Shown: positions 1 through 8,276, counted from the stretch's first letter. The stretch is 28,551 bases of DNA from an uncultured Prevotellaceae bacterium (GCA_900315105.1 OMXX01000048.1:1-28551), one strand, 5' to 3'. Numbers and translations: made by a program. The notes: generated by a model not told the origin, from the sequence alone.

Positions 1-139
1 CAGACTTTTTTGGTTTACTTTTAACCACATGTCTTTACTTTCATTTGAGCCCTTTCTCCGGGATGACATTTACGTCTGCATTTATCATTTTAGGATTCGA
101 CTTCCGTAAACATTCTGTATTTCAGCTTCTTACGCGGAT

Positions 140-655
140 TTGTCACTAAGCAAAATTTTTTTTTCTCGCCATTTATCTCCCGACAAAACGAGAAAATCAC
201 ATTTAGATTACTACAAGTACACTTTTGCTCAAACTCCTGAAAGAAGGATAGGCTTTGATGAATATATGGAAGGTATCGATAGAAGTTCTCCTGATTACAA
301 TGAAGAACTCTACATGGAAATGTATGAGAACGACTCGCCGTTAGGTGAAAACTATTCGCCCTTCTATATCCGCTATGATGTTGACTATAAAGGATATCTT
401 CCTAACAGTCATTCTTATGCTCACATGCATCTTGGCTTCAAAGAAGGATATAGGATGCCAGTGTCGCTAATTCTGACTCCAAAGGCATTTGTATGTATGG
501 TATTGAAACTTGTATATTCTACTCAATGGAAAGAAAAGATAATATCAGACAGCAGGACAAAAGCGAGAACCTATTCGGCATTGAAAACTCAGTGTTTTAA
601 CCAGCCAAATAAGTATTGGACTTCAGAAGAAAGGGTAGACCTTTATATAGGATAA
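140..655 (+). CDS. DUF2290-like protein, probably 5'-truncated
   Basis: The 171-residue product has no clear catalytic motif. It carries the block I recall from DUF2290 proteins: a segment like PFYIRYDVDY, then SHSYAHMHLGF, a basic residue with MPV, then LTPKAF and a hydrophobic stretch ending near VYSTQWKE. The family's function is unknown; members often sit near defence or mobile genes. The only available start is TTG at 140, without a convincing ribosome site. The same frame stays open from base 2 to an in-frame TAA at 107-109, so the gene may be the 3' part of a longer one broken by that stop. It lies 21 bases before the epimerase gene but looks unrelated to sugar synthesis. The family call comes from memory of a motif pattern and is moderate. 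Confidence 0.5.
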   Translation: MSLSKIFFSRHLSPDKTRKSHLDYYKYTFAQTPERRIGFDEYMEGIDRSSPDYNEELYMEMYENDSPLGENYSPFYIRYDVDYKGYLPNSHSYAHMHLGFKEGYRMPVSLILTPKAFVCMVLKLVYSTQWKEKIISDSRTKARTYSALKTQCFNQPNKYWTSEERVDLYIG

Positions 656-676
656 TAATTTTACGTTAAAGACAAA

Positions 677-1321
677 ATGGAAGTAATAAAAACAGCAATA
701 GATGGCGTGGTGATTATAGAACCACGCATATTTGAGGATTCACGTGGTTATTTTTTTGAATCATTCTCCCAGCGTGAATTCGATGAGAAAGTGGGGAGGA
801 TAAATTTTGTGCAGGACAACGAGAGTAAATCCTCGTATGGTGTCATGCGTGGTTTGCATTTTCAGCGTCCTCCATTTACACAATCAAAACTTGTTCGTTG
901 CGTGAAAGGTGCTGTGCTTGATGTTGCAGTTGATATTCGTAAAGGTTCACCAACATATGGCAAGCATGTCACGTGCCTTCTTTGTGGTAATGATATGGTC
1001 AATGATGATGCAAATAAAAAGTTATCGTTAACGTCATCGTTATCGTGCGATGCGATAGCAGAAGCTATCCATCGTCAGTTTTTCATCCCTCGTGGTTTCG
1101 CTCACGGCTTTGCAGTATTAAGCGAGACTGCTGTGTTCCAGTATAAATGTGATGAGTTCTACCATCCAGAGGCTGATGGCGGCATCAGCATCATAGATGA
1201 TAGTCTCGGCATAGACTGGAAGTTACCTACCGACAAAGCCCTGCTCAGTGAAAAAGATACTAAGCATCCTTTGCTGAAGGATTTTGATTCACCATTCGAC
1301 ATAAGTGAAAGTCTATATTGA
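677..1321 (+). CDS. rfbC: dTDP-4-dehydrorhamnose 3,5-epimerase (RmlC family) with internal insert
   Basis: RmlC-type cupin epimerase. The family converts dTDP-4-keto-6-deoxyglucose to the L-rhamnose precursor in the cytoplasm. Visible landmarks are PRIFEDSRGYFFESF (16-30), the MRGLHFQ motif with catalytic-type His61, Lys71, FIPRGFAHGFAVLS (136-149) and the Tyr156 region before HPEADGG. The protein is 214 residues, longer than the usual roughly 185-190. The excess is an insert of about 25 residues between GKHV (95-98) and HRQFFIPRG (132-140), where relatives have about eight. Part of the insert is encoded by degenerate hexamers (1022-1045). No rmlA, rmlB or rmlD is in the window, so partner genes must be elsewhere or the enzyme serves another sugar. 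The fold call is firm; substrate is inferred. Confidence 0.88.
   Translation: MEVIKTAIDGVVIIEPRIFEDSRGYFFESFSQREFDEKVGRINFVQDNESKSSYGVMRGLHFQRPPFTQSKLVRCVKGAVLDVAVDIRKGSPTYGKHVTCLLCGNDMVNDDANKKLSLTSSLSCDAIAEAIHRQFFIPRGFAHGFAVLSETAVFQYKCDEFYHPEADGGISIIDDSLGIDWKLPTDKALLSEKDTKHPLLKDFDSPFDISESLY
1022..1045 (+). repeat. Degenerate hexamer array inside rfbC
   Basis: Four consecutive 6-bp units (TTATCG, TTAACG, TCATCG, TTATCG) lie inside the RmlC gene and keep the reading frame, encoding a Leu/Ser/Thr-rich stretch. They coincide with the segment that is extra relative to ordinary RmlC proteins, so they probably came in with the insertion. Confidence 0.6.
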
Positions 1322-1366
1322 TTCTTTATTTTAGTATTCCAAAGACAATTATCAAGCAAAAATAAC

Positions 1367-2437
1367 ATGTCAGTATTTAAAGACAAAGTCCTGTTGATTA
1401 CAGGCGGAACGGGCAGTTTTGGAAATGCCGTTCTTCGTAGATTCCTTACTAGTGACATTAAGGAGATTCGTATTTTCTCGCGTGATGAAAAGAAGCAGGA
1501 CGAGATGCGTCATCGCCTGCAGGCACAGCATCCCAAAGAGGCATCAAAAGTGCACTTTATTATTGGTAATGTACGTGATTTGGATGCCATTGATGCAGCT
1601 ATGCACGGAGTTGATTACGTGTTCAGTGCGGCAGCTCTGAAGCAGGTTCCTGCTTGTGAGTTCTATCCTATGCAAGCGGTTCGCACCAATATCTTCGGTT
1701 CTGAGAATGTGTTGGAGGCAGCTGTACGTAACAAGGTGTCACGTGTGGTAGTCCTTTCTACTGATAAGGCTGCCTATCCTATAAATACAATGGGTATGAC
1801 AAAGGCTTTGATGGAAAAACTGGCCATCAACAAGAGTCGCGATCCTCGTACTCGTGAGAGCGGTACTGTGATTTGCGCTACCCGTTATGGTAATGTGATG
1901 TGCAGCCGTGGCTCTATCATTCCTCTGTTCATTGAGCAGATTAAGACCGGCAAGCCTATGACAGTGACCGTACCTGAGATGACTCGTTTTATGATGTCTC
2001 TGGACGAGGCTGTTGATTTGGTTATCTTTGCTTTCACACACGCTAATCCTGGTGACCTGTTCGTACAGAAAGCCCCTGCTGCTACCATTGAGATTCTGGC
2101 TCAGGCCGTGAAGGAAATCTTCCACGCAGACAACGAAATTCAGGTGATTGGCGCCCGTCACGGTGAGAAGATGTACGAGACTCTTTGTACCAGCGAGGAA
2201 ATGGCCAAGGCTGAGGATATGGGTGACTTCTACCGTGTGCCTGCTGATATGCGTGACTTGAACTATGACCAGTACATTGATAACTTTGGTCATCGTGTGG
2301 ATTTTGACCAGTACAATTCTGACAATACCCGCCGTCTTGATCTGGAAGGTATGAAGAAGATGCTGCTTTCGCTTGACTATGTGCAGGAGCAACTCAAAGA
2401 GTGGGAGGCTGAAAAGGCTAAGAGAGCAAACCTATAA
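1367..2437 (+). CDS. fnlA: UDP-GlcNAc 4,6-dehydratase/epimerase, FnlA/CapE/WbjB type
   Basis: Extended short-chain dehydrogenase of the polysaccharide biosynthesis family. Known members convert UDP-GlcNAc to UDP-2-acetamido-2,6-dideoxy-4-keto L-sugars in the cytoplasm. The NAD(P)-binding motif TGGTGSFG is at residues 12-19, FSRDEKKQDEMR at 37-48, AAALKQVPACEFYPMQAV at 88-105 and STDKAAYPIN at 131-140. The usual YxxxK active site reads M142-x3-K146, the Met-for-Tyr change characteristic of the CapE/FnlA branch rather than PseB. The C-terminal part (HGEKMYE, then FYRVPADMRDLNY) also matches FnlA-type enzymes. Length 356 is normal. The usual downstream FnlB reductase and FnlC 2-epimerase are missing; two DegT proteins and a GNAT follow instead. 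The next gene starts four bases after the stop, indicating one operon. Confidence 0.88.
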   Translation: MSVFKDKVLLITGGTGSFGNAVLRRFLTSDIKEIRIFSRDEKKQDEMRHRLQAQHPKEASKVHFIIGNVRDLDAIDAAMHGVDYVFSAAALKQVPACEFYPMQAVRTNIFGSENVLEAAVRNKVSRVVVLSTDKAAYPINTMGMTKALMEKLAINKSRDPRTRESGTVICATRYGNVMCSRGSIIPLFIEQIKTGKPMTVTVPEMTRFMMSLDEAVDLVIFAFTHANPGDLFVQKAPAATIEILAQAVKEIFHADNEIQVIGARHGEKMYETLCTSEEMAKAEDMGDFYRVPADMRDLNYDQYIDNFGHRVDFDQYNSDNTRRLDLEGMKKMLLSLDYVQEQLKEWEAEKAKRANL

Positions 2438-2440
2438 TCA

Positions 2441-3538
2441 ATGAGAACTATGATTCCTTTAGTTAAACCATATTTTCCTCCACGAGAGGAGCTGATGCCT
2501 GCTCTTGAAGAAATCCTTTATAGTGGCTATGTGGCCACAGGTCAGCCTGTATTCGATTTTGAGGATAAGTTCAAGGCATATATTGGTAACGACAATATCA
2601 TTTCTGTTCATTCTGGTACAGATGCTCTTCACCTTGCTTATATCCTTGCGGGTGTGAAACCTGGAGATGAGATTATCAGTACCCCTATGACTGCAGAACC
2701 TACCAACACCTCTATTGCTATGGTGGGCGCAAAGGTGGTCTGGGGTGACGTTGACCCTACCAATGGCCTACTTGACCCCAAGAGTGTTCGTAAACTTATT
2801 ACCGAAAAAACCAAGGCCATTGTGATGGTTCATTATGCCGGTATGGTTTGTGATATGGATGAGTTCACCAAGATTTCTGAGGAATTCAATATTCCTATCA
2901 TTGAAGATGCAGCCCACGCTATGGGTAGTAAGTACAATGGTAAGATGACAGGTTGCAACTCTGCTTACACCATTTACTCACTTCAGGCCATTAAGCACAT
3001 GACTACCGTTGATGGTGGCTTCTTGGCTATGCGTGACGGCAGCCAGATGGATAGGGCTAGAAGACTTCGCTGGTTTGGCCTTTCTAAGGATAAGAGTCGT
3101 TTGGATAATGACATTACCGAGGTGGGCTATAAGTACGCTATGAACAACGTGAATGCTACCATTGGTCTTTGCCAGATGAAGCACCTCAACGATGTGATTG
3201 GTACTTACATTGCCAATGGAAAGTTCTATGATGAGGCATTGAAGAACGTTCCCAGCATCCAGATGGTACGCTACAACAACAATACAGAGTGCTCGTACTG
3301 GCTTTATACGATGAAGGTAGAACGTCGAGATGACTTCTGCAAGATGATGGAAGCGAATGGTATTATGGCTTCACAGCTGCATCACCGTAGCGATACCCAT
3401 AGCATCTTCAAGGAGTCAAAACGTGAACTACCTGGAATGGAGGAGTGGTATGCTAACTTCGTACACATTCCTTGTGGTTGGTGGGTTGATGAAGAGACAA
3501 GAGCAAAGATTGTTGAAGTAATCAAGAAAGGCTGGTAA
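2441..3538 (+). CDS. DegT/DnrJ/EryC1 sugar aminotransferase
   Basis: PLP-dependent, fold-type I nucleotide-sugar aminotransferase of 365 residues, expected to transfer an amino group from glutamate to a 4-keto sugar. Seen are SGTDALHLAYILAGVKPGDEII (substrate and cofactor loop), a PIIEDAAHAMGSKY segment with the cofactor-binding Asp, the motif YSLQAIKHMTTVDGG whose Lys185 is the Schiff-base lysine, and a C-terminal IPCGWWVDEETR. It follows the FnlA-type dehydratase almost directly and is followed within eight bases by a GNAT gene, so the simplest reading is 4-amination of the UDP-4-keto-L-sugar followed by N-acetylation. A second ATG at 2450 would remove three residues and gives the N-terminus typical of the family; either start is possible. 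Confidence 0.88.
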   Translation: MRTMIPLVKPYFPPREELMPALEEILYSGYVATGQPVFDFEDKFKAYIGNDNIISVHSGTDALHLAYILAGVKPGDEIISTPMTAEPTNTSIAMVGAKVVWGDVDPTNGLLDPKSVRKLITEKTKAIVMVHYAGMVCDMDEFTKISEEFNIPIIEDAAHAMGSKYNGKMTGCNSAYTIYSLQAIKHMTTVDGGFLAMRDGSQMDRARRLRWFGLSKDKSRLDNDITEVGYKYAMNNVNATIGLCQMKHLNDVIGTYIANGKFYDEALKNVPSIQMVRYNNNTECSYWLYTMKVERRDDFCKMMEANGIMASQLHHRSDTHSIFKESKRELPGMEEWYANFVHIPCGWWVDEETRAKIVEVIKKGW

Positions 3539-3545
3539 TTCTCTG

Positions 3546-4046
3546 ATGGCAGAATTAGAAATAATAAAACATGACGACATCCTTTTCCGTGACCTCCTTC
3601 GGGCGGTTACGGTTAAGAATGCTGCTTGGCCCCATCCCGTTGATAGTCAGCTAAAATGGATTATTGAAAATATGCAGCCAGAAGATTTACACTTGTTCTT
3701 AAAAGAAAACGGAGAGGATTTGGCATATATGACCATATCCCCCGTTACTGCTTCTGTGAATGGAGTTGATACTCCGTTTATGGGAATAGGATGCGTGTGC
3801 TCTGCAAAGCATGGCGTGGGTTTGGGGAAACAGCTGATGGAAGGTGTCAATAAATGGCTAAAGGATAATAATCATAAAGGGTTATTATTCTGCAAAATAG
3901 AGCTTGTTCAGTTTTACAAAAAATATGGATGGGTCTTAATAGATCCTTCATGTGTAGTATTTAATACACCACATGAAGGAGTATACACGATGTCATATAA
4001 CTGTGAGAGATTAAAAAATATAGAATACAAAGACCGCTTATTTTAA
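3546..4046 (+). CDS. GNAT-family N-acetyltransferase
   Basis: A 166-residue GNAT-fold acetyltransferase. The acetyl-CoA pyrophosphate loop is seen as AKHGVGLGKQLMEGV (88-101, Q/RxxGxG/A type), and the C-terminal FYKKYGW (123-129) is the usual GNAT strand/helix signature. It lies between two DegT genes, seven bases after the first and 18 before the second, so it is most likely part of the sugar pathway and acetylates the amino group installed by the upstream aminotransferase. Specificity cannot be read from the sequence. It resembles neither left-handed beta-helix PglD-type transferases nor obviously PseH. The GNAT assignment is firm and the sugar role inferred from position. Confidence 0.8.
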   Translation: MAELEIIKHDDILFRDLLRAVTVKNAAWPHPVDSQLKWIIENMQPEDLHLFLKENGEDLAYMTISPVTASVNGVDTPFMGIGCVCSAKHGVGLGKQLMEGVNKWLKDNNHKGLLFCKIELVQFYKKYGWVLIDPSCVVFNTPHEGVYTMSYNCERLKNIEYKDRLF

Positions 4047-4064
4047 ATTAAATATATAAAAGCA

Positions 4065-5114
4065 ATGATTCCATTGTACAAACCCTATATGCCAGAACTG
4101 CCAGAGCTGGATAATATCCTGCACTCAGGTGCATTGGCATACGGAAAGTGGAGTAGAGAGTTTGAGAAAAGGTTAGCGGAGTACTTAGGCGTGAAGAATG
4201 TACTTCTTACTAATACCTATGGCTTGGCTTGGCAAGTATTGTTCAGAACGCTTGGGCTGGAACTTGGAGATGAGGTAATTGCAACTCCAATGTCTTGTCT
4301 TCAGTCCACGATGCCTATGGCGCAGTATGGGTTGAAAACTGTGTGGGCTGACATTGATCCAAAGTATGGCGTGCTTGACCCTGATAGTGTGAAGAGTAAG
4401 ATTACTGCCAAGACAAAAGTCATTATCAATTATCATTTCTGTGGCTATCCTGGCTATGTGGAAGAAATCAATGCCATTGGAAAAGAAAAAGGCATTATGG
4501 TGATTGATGACTGTATAGAGGCTTTTGGTGCGAAATACAAGGGAAAGAGACTTGGTAATGTAGGAACACCTATTTCAATCTTTAACTTTCAGACAGTTCG
4601 TCTGCCAAACACAATTGAAGGTGGTGCAATTGTCTTTGAAGATGAGGAGTTGTATAAGAAGGCCGTTGTAATACGAGACCTTGGAATTAATAGATTCATC
4701 TTCCGTGATGCTAATGGCGAGATTTCCGCTGACTGCGACATCAGCATCCCCAGTGTGAATGCTACCCCCAGCGATGTGAACGCCTATATTGGTTGCTGCC
4801 AGATGGAACATATTGATGAATTGTTGCAGAAGCAAGCTGCCAATGCCAAGAAATGGGAAGATAGGTTATTTGATATGCCATCATTGATTGACTTTATTCA
4901 CAGGGATGGTACTGAGCCAAACTATTGGGTGTGTGGTCTCCTGTCCGGCAGCAAAGAACACGATATGAAGATGTTCAAAGAGTGGGGCTATGCCTGTTCA
5001 GCGGTTCACCTGCCCAACACGTACTATTCCGTGTTTGGACGGCAAGAAATGCCAAAAGGCGTAGCTGAGTTTTATAATAAATTTATTGCACTCCCCAGTG
5101 GGTGGTGGATGTAA
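4065..5114 (+). CDS. DegT-family protein with Arg in place of the PLP lysine
   Basis: A 349-residue DegT/DnrJ/EryC1 fold protein. The N-terminal MIPLYKPYMP, the LELGDEVIATPMSC loop and the IMVIDDCIEAFGAKYKGKRLGN segment with its Asp are conserved. In the motif that reads SFHATKxFNTIEGG in active relatives it reads NFQTVRLPNTIEGG, so the Schiff-base Lys is Arg179 (codon CGT at 4599-4601). The C-terminus stops at LPSGWWM, whereas the paralogue upstream continues for about 15 residues after GWW. Ordinary transamination through an internal aldimine should not be possible. It could be a non-catalytic partner of the Lys185 enzyme, a 3-dehydratase-like variant (ColD has His here), or decaying. The reading frame is otherwise intact, which argues against simple decay. 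Confidence 0.82.
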   Translation: MIPLYKPYMPELPELDNILHSGALAYGKWSREFEKRLAEYLGVKNVLLTNTYGLAWQVLFRTLGLELGDEVIATPMSCLQSTMPMAQYGLKTVWADIDPKYGVLDPDSVKSKITAKTKVIINYHFCGYPGYVEEINAIGKEKGIMVIDDCIEAFGAKYKGKRLGNVGTPISIFNFQTVRLPNTIEGGAIVFEDEELYKKAVVIRDLGINRFIFRDANGEISADCDISIPSVNATPSDVNAYIGCCQMEHIDELLQKQAANAKKWEDRLFDMPSLIDFIHRDGTEPNYWVCGLLSGSKEHDMKMFKEWGYACSAVHLPNTYYSVFGRQEMPKGVAEFYNKFIALPSGWWM

Positions 5115-5151
5115 ATTTATTGTTGTATAAAGACGAAAAAATTATGGTATT

Positions 5152-5991
5152 ATGTCTTCACTGTTCCGGCTAAAGATTATTATTTTTTTCATTTCCATTT
5201 TTATATCATGTACTACCGATAGTCAAGAAATTCAGAATTCTGATGTTAAACATTCAATCGGTTTGTTTGGAGGTTCATATACGAGAGCTTCAGGAAGTGA
5301 AATTGTAATAAACATGTGGAAAGACAGCCTTTCTTTTGATGTAATTAATTATGGTGAACATGGCTATGGTTTTAGTTCACTTCAAGGTTCAATACAAACC
5401 AGTGTTGAAAATGCAGAAATTTTAGATACTTATGTGTTATGGGCTTCCACAAATGACTTTATGTATAATCGTGATGTAGGAAGTGTTAATGATTATTCTG
5501 CTAATGATGGTTATAATGAATTGAAGCGTATAACCCAATGTGGCGGAATAAATTATTGCATAAGAAAATTACGTGAGAAGAATCCGTCATGTAAGATTAT
5601 CTTTATATCTTCCATTCCTGTTTTTACGATTCCTGCTGGTTATTTGACCGATTCATGTAACGTTACAGGATATTCTTTTTATGATTACGTTAAAGGGCAG
5701 GAAGAATGTTGTTTAATGCAGAATGTGGCATTTCTGAATTTATTTGATAGTGGGTTGTTTACTGTAGATAATTATCGTGATTATTTCCTCCCTAATGATA
5801 TACATCTGAATAGTGCTGGTTATACTCTCATTGCTAGTCCAATATTTAGTTATATTTCGAGTATAATTAATGGTAATGAAGCATGTATGGAAAGTGTTAT
5901 AAATAATATACAGGAATATCGTAAACCTGTAAAATATATTCAAAATAAAAAGTTGATAATTGAGAATAATGGACGAAAATTCTTCTTATAA
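5152..5991 (+). CDS. SGNH/GDSL-like lipoprotein hydrolase
   Basis: Predicted exported lipoprotein of 279 residues. Residues 5-19 are hydrophobic and end in FISC, a lipobox-like site with Cys20. The mature part shows SGNH blocks: IGLFGGSYT (block I, nucleophile Ser42), WASTNDF (block III, Asn101/Asp102) and LPNDIHLNSAGY (block V, His218). In block V the residue three before the His, usually Asp in DxxH, is Asn215, with Asp216 next to it; activity may be altered. In a polysaccharide locus such proteins commonly remove or transfer acetyl groups outside the cytoplasm (inference). The gene is AT-rich, starts the assembly block, and its 3' end overlaps the flippase start by 23 bases. Confidence 0.75.
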   Translation: MSSLFRLKIIIFFISIFISCTTDSQEIQNSDVKHSIGLFGGSYTRASGSEIVINMWKDSLSFDVINYGEHGYGFSSLQGSIQTSVENAEILDTYVLWASTNDFMYNRDVGSVNDYSANDGYNELKRITQCGGINYCIRKLREKNPSCKIIFISSIPVFTIPAGYLTDSCNVTGYSFYDYVKGQEECCLMQNVAFLNLFDSGLFTVDNYRDYFLPNDIHLNSAGYTLIASPIFSYISSIINGNEACMESVINNIQEYRKPVKYIQNKKLIIENNGRKFFL

Positions 5992-7450
5992 AAATATATT
6001 TAAGACAACCTTTTTGTTCGGGTTTGTACAGGTTTTCAATATTATTGTTAAAGTTATACTCAACAAAGTTGTTGCAGTCTTACTGGGAGCCGAGGGCTTA
6101 GGCATAATCGGAATATACAATAATGTCAGCAAGATGATTGCAACCGGTGCAGGTTTAGGTATCAACCAAAGTGCTGTCCGGGACATATCAGAGGCTAACG
6201 CAGAAAGGAATAGCGAAAAGTTTTCAAGAACTATATCCTTGGTGAATAAGGTAATCATATTCACCTCGCTGTTGGGTATAGCTGTCACACTATCACTTTC
6301 TCCTTTTCTGAGCAAATGGACCTTTGGAAATAATGAGTACATAATAGGTTTTCTTTGGCTGTCACTGGTTGTAGGATTTAATATACTGTCCGAGGGCCAA
6401 CTTGCAATACTCAAAGGCATGAGGCAATTAAGGTCTCTAGCAAAAGCTAGTATGCTAGGCTCTCTTGTGGGACTGATCGCAGCGGTACCATTCTATTATT
6501 TTTTCGGACGAGGAGGAATCATACCGTCGTTAATGATAACTGCATTTGCTGCATTGTTTTTTTCTAATGCTTATGTAAGGAAGATAGACTATACAAGGGT
6601 CAGTCTAAAATTCAAAGAAGCCTTTTCCGAGTCCAAATTGATGGTAAAAATGGGCGTGGCATTAATGTATGTTACATTCTTGGGGACTATCTTTGAGACG
6701 ATAGTTGCTGCTTTTATCAGTAATACAGGAAGTCTTGCTGACGTGGGATACTATAATGCCGGTATTTCAATTATTAGCGGCTATTTTGGCATTATCATAA
6801 CTGCAATGTCAACAGATTACTATCCGCGTATTTCAGCTATTCATAATGACAATGCACAGTTGCAAGTGGAGATGAATAGGCAATCAGAAACGGGTTTGGT
6901 TATGGTATTCCCACTCGTTGTTCTATTTGTGTTCCTTTCACCATTTTTTATCGAGTTATTGTATAGTAGCTCATTTATTGCGACTAATGATTATACCGAT
7001 TATGCAATGATAGGGACTGTTTTTATTGTTGTCTCTAATTGCATGGGAATGATTTTGCTGGCAAAACAAGCATCTAACATCTTTATATGGTCAGTGCTTG
7101 GACAGCGGGTTTTCTTAATAGTCGTGTACTTGTTGGGCTACACATATTTTGGTTTGACAGGCTTAGGTTTTGCATATATAGTGACAGGTGCTTTGAATTT
7201 CTTTCTGATGGTTATCTTGCTAGGGCATTTCTATGGGATTCGAATAACAAAGAGAGTTGCCATTTTACTTACTATAGTAATTATAGTGACATTAGCAACT
7301 ATCTTTGCCCGCAAGATAAATATAATTGCAGTTAAGTACTCTATAGGAATAGCTCTTTTGCTATTTGGCACAGCGTTTTCATATATGTACATGAAACGTA
7401 TAATGGAATTGGATTTGTATAAATTAATAAAAAATAAGATAAAGAAGTGA
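5969..7450 (+). CDS. wzx: Wzx-type oligosaccharide flippase
   Basis: Polytopic membrane protein of 493 residues with about 12-14 hydrophobic segments spread over the length, of the polysaccharide transporter (MOP) superfamily. The start FKTTFLFGFVQVFNIIVKVILNKVVAVLLGAEGLGIIGIYN is in the style of Bacteroidales O-antigen translocases. It is expected to flip the undecaprenyl-diphosphate-linked repeat unit across the inner membrane. The frame is open three codons earlier through a TTG at 5960, but ATG 5969 gives a natural N-terminus (MDENSSYKN) and is preferred. It overlaps the SGNH gene upstream, and its stop overlaps the GTG start of the acyltransferase by four bases, consistent with translational coupling. 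Confidence 0.88.
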   Translation: MDENSSYKNIFKTTFLFGFVQVFNIIVKVILNKVVAVLLGAEGLGIIGIYNNVSKMIATGAGLGINQSAVRDISEANAERNSEKFSRTISLVNKVIIFTSLLGIAVTLSLSPFLSKWTFGNNEYIIGFLWLSLVVGFNILSEGQLAILKGMRQLRSLAKASMLGSLVGLIAAVPFYYFFGRGGIIPSLMITAFAALFFSNAYVRKIDYTRVSLKFKEAFSESKLMVKMGVALMYVTFLGTIFETIVAAFISNTGSLADVGYYNAGISIISGYFGIIITAMSTDYYPRISAIHNDNAQLQVEMNRQSETGLVMVFPLVVLFVFLSPFFIELLYSSSFIATNDYTDYAMIGTVFIVVSNCMGMILLAKQASNIFIWSVLGQRVFLIVVYLLGYTYFGLTGLGFAYIVTGALNFFLMVILLGHFYGIRITKRVAILLTIVIIVTLATIFARKINIIAVKYSIGIALLLFGTAFSYMYMKRIMELDLYKLIKNKIKK

Positions 7451-8256
7451 AGAAGTTACTCAAGAAAGTTTATCATTTTTTAGTGTTGCTAAAGAGGTTA
7501 AATGTTACCAAGACTCTGTATTTCAATTTCAAGGTATTACCATTCAAGAAGGCAATAAAGCTTCCTTTCTTCTTGTATGGCAAAGTATATCTTTGGGACT
7601 TATCTGGTAAGGTTATATTGCCTGACAGTATCCAGAAAGGAATGATACGGATTGGTTATAAATGGTTTGATTTATGGCCCTATAGTTTTTTGCCCACACA
7701 AATACAAGTAATGGGACAGTTGGAATTTGCTGGGCCTGCTGTCATAAGTGGTGGAGCAAACGTTAATGTTCAAAGCAGAGAAGGTGTGCTTAAGATTGGA
7801 AAAGAAGCACTAATTGGTGGTGGGACGGTTTGTAAGTGCTTGAAATACATAGAGATAGGAGATTGTACTAGAATTACTGGTAATTGCACTGTAATGGACT
7901 GCAATATGCATTTTGTGAAGAATATTGATACGGGTGTAGTTGCAAACTATAAAGGTCCTATAGTTATTGGAGAAAGCTGTTGGATTAACGTTGGGACTAT
8001 TATTACAAAGGGGGCTGTAGTTCCTGATTATAGCATATCTGCTCGTAACGCATATTTGTCGAAGGATTACAGTGAATACGGAACAAACTTATTCCTCGTT
8101 GGTTCCCCTGCAAAGCCTACTTCTTCGAAAGTGCAAAGGATTTTTAGTATAGAAAAACAGCAAGAGCTTTCAGATTACTTTGAAACTCATGATGTCCAAT
8201 CATTACAATTAGAGTCAGGGATAGAAGTAGAGACTGGCCAACGGGAAGGTTTTTAA
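7447..8256 (+). CDS. Left-handed beta-helix (hexapeptide repeat) acyltransferase
   Basis: A 269-residue protein with hexapeptide repeats from about residue 90 to 215 (VLKIGKEALIGGGTV, YIEIGDCTRITGNCTV, PIVIGESCWINVGTIITKGAVV), ending in the GSPAK element typical of LbH acetyltransferases. The DCNMHFV segment supplies His155 as likely catalytic base. The first about 80 residues are basic and less typical. It probably O- or N-acetylates a sugar of the repeat unit using acetyl-CoA. It starts with GTG overlapping the wzx stop (GTGA). Acceptor unknown. Confidence 0.82.
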   Translation: MKKLLKKVYHFLVLLKRLNVTKTLYFNFKVLPFKKAIKLPFFLYGKVYLWDLSGKVILPDSIQKGMIRIGYKWFDLWPYSFLPTQIQVMGQLEFAGPAVISGGANVNVQSREGVLKIGKEALIGGGTVCKCLKYIEIGDCTRITGNCTVMDCNMHFVKNIDTGVVANYKGPIVIGESCWINVGTIITKGAVVPDYSISARNAYLSKDYSEYGTNLFLVGSPAKPTSSKVQRIFSIEKQQELSDYFETHDVQSLQLESGIEVETGQREGF

Positions 8257-8276
8257 CTTATAAAGAGCGCAGAATT

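Noticed and set aside
1739..2392. Reverse-strand open frame (217 codons) opposite fnlA
   Set aside because: No recognisable domain; low-complexity His/Thr/Leu translation expected from the antisense of the real gene.
5960..5968. TTG start for wzx
   Set aside because: It adds only three residues ahead of an ATG that gives a natural N-terminus.
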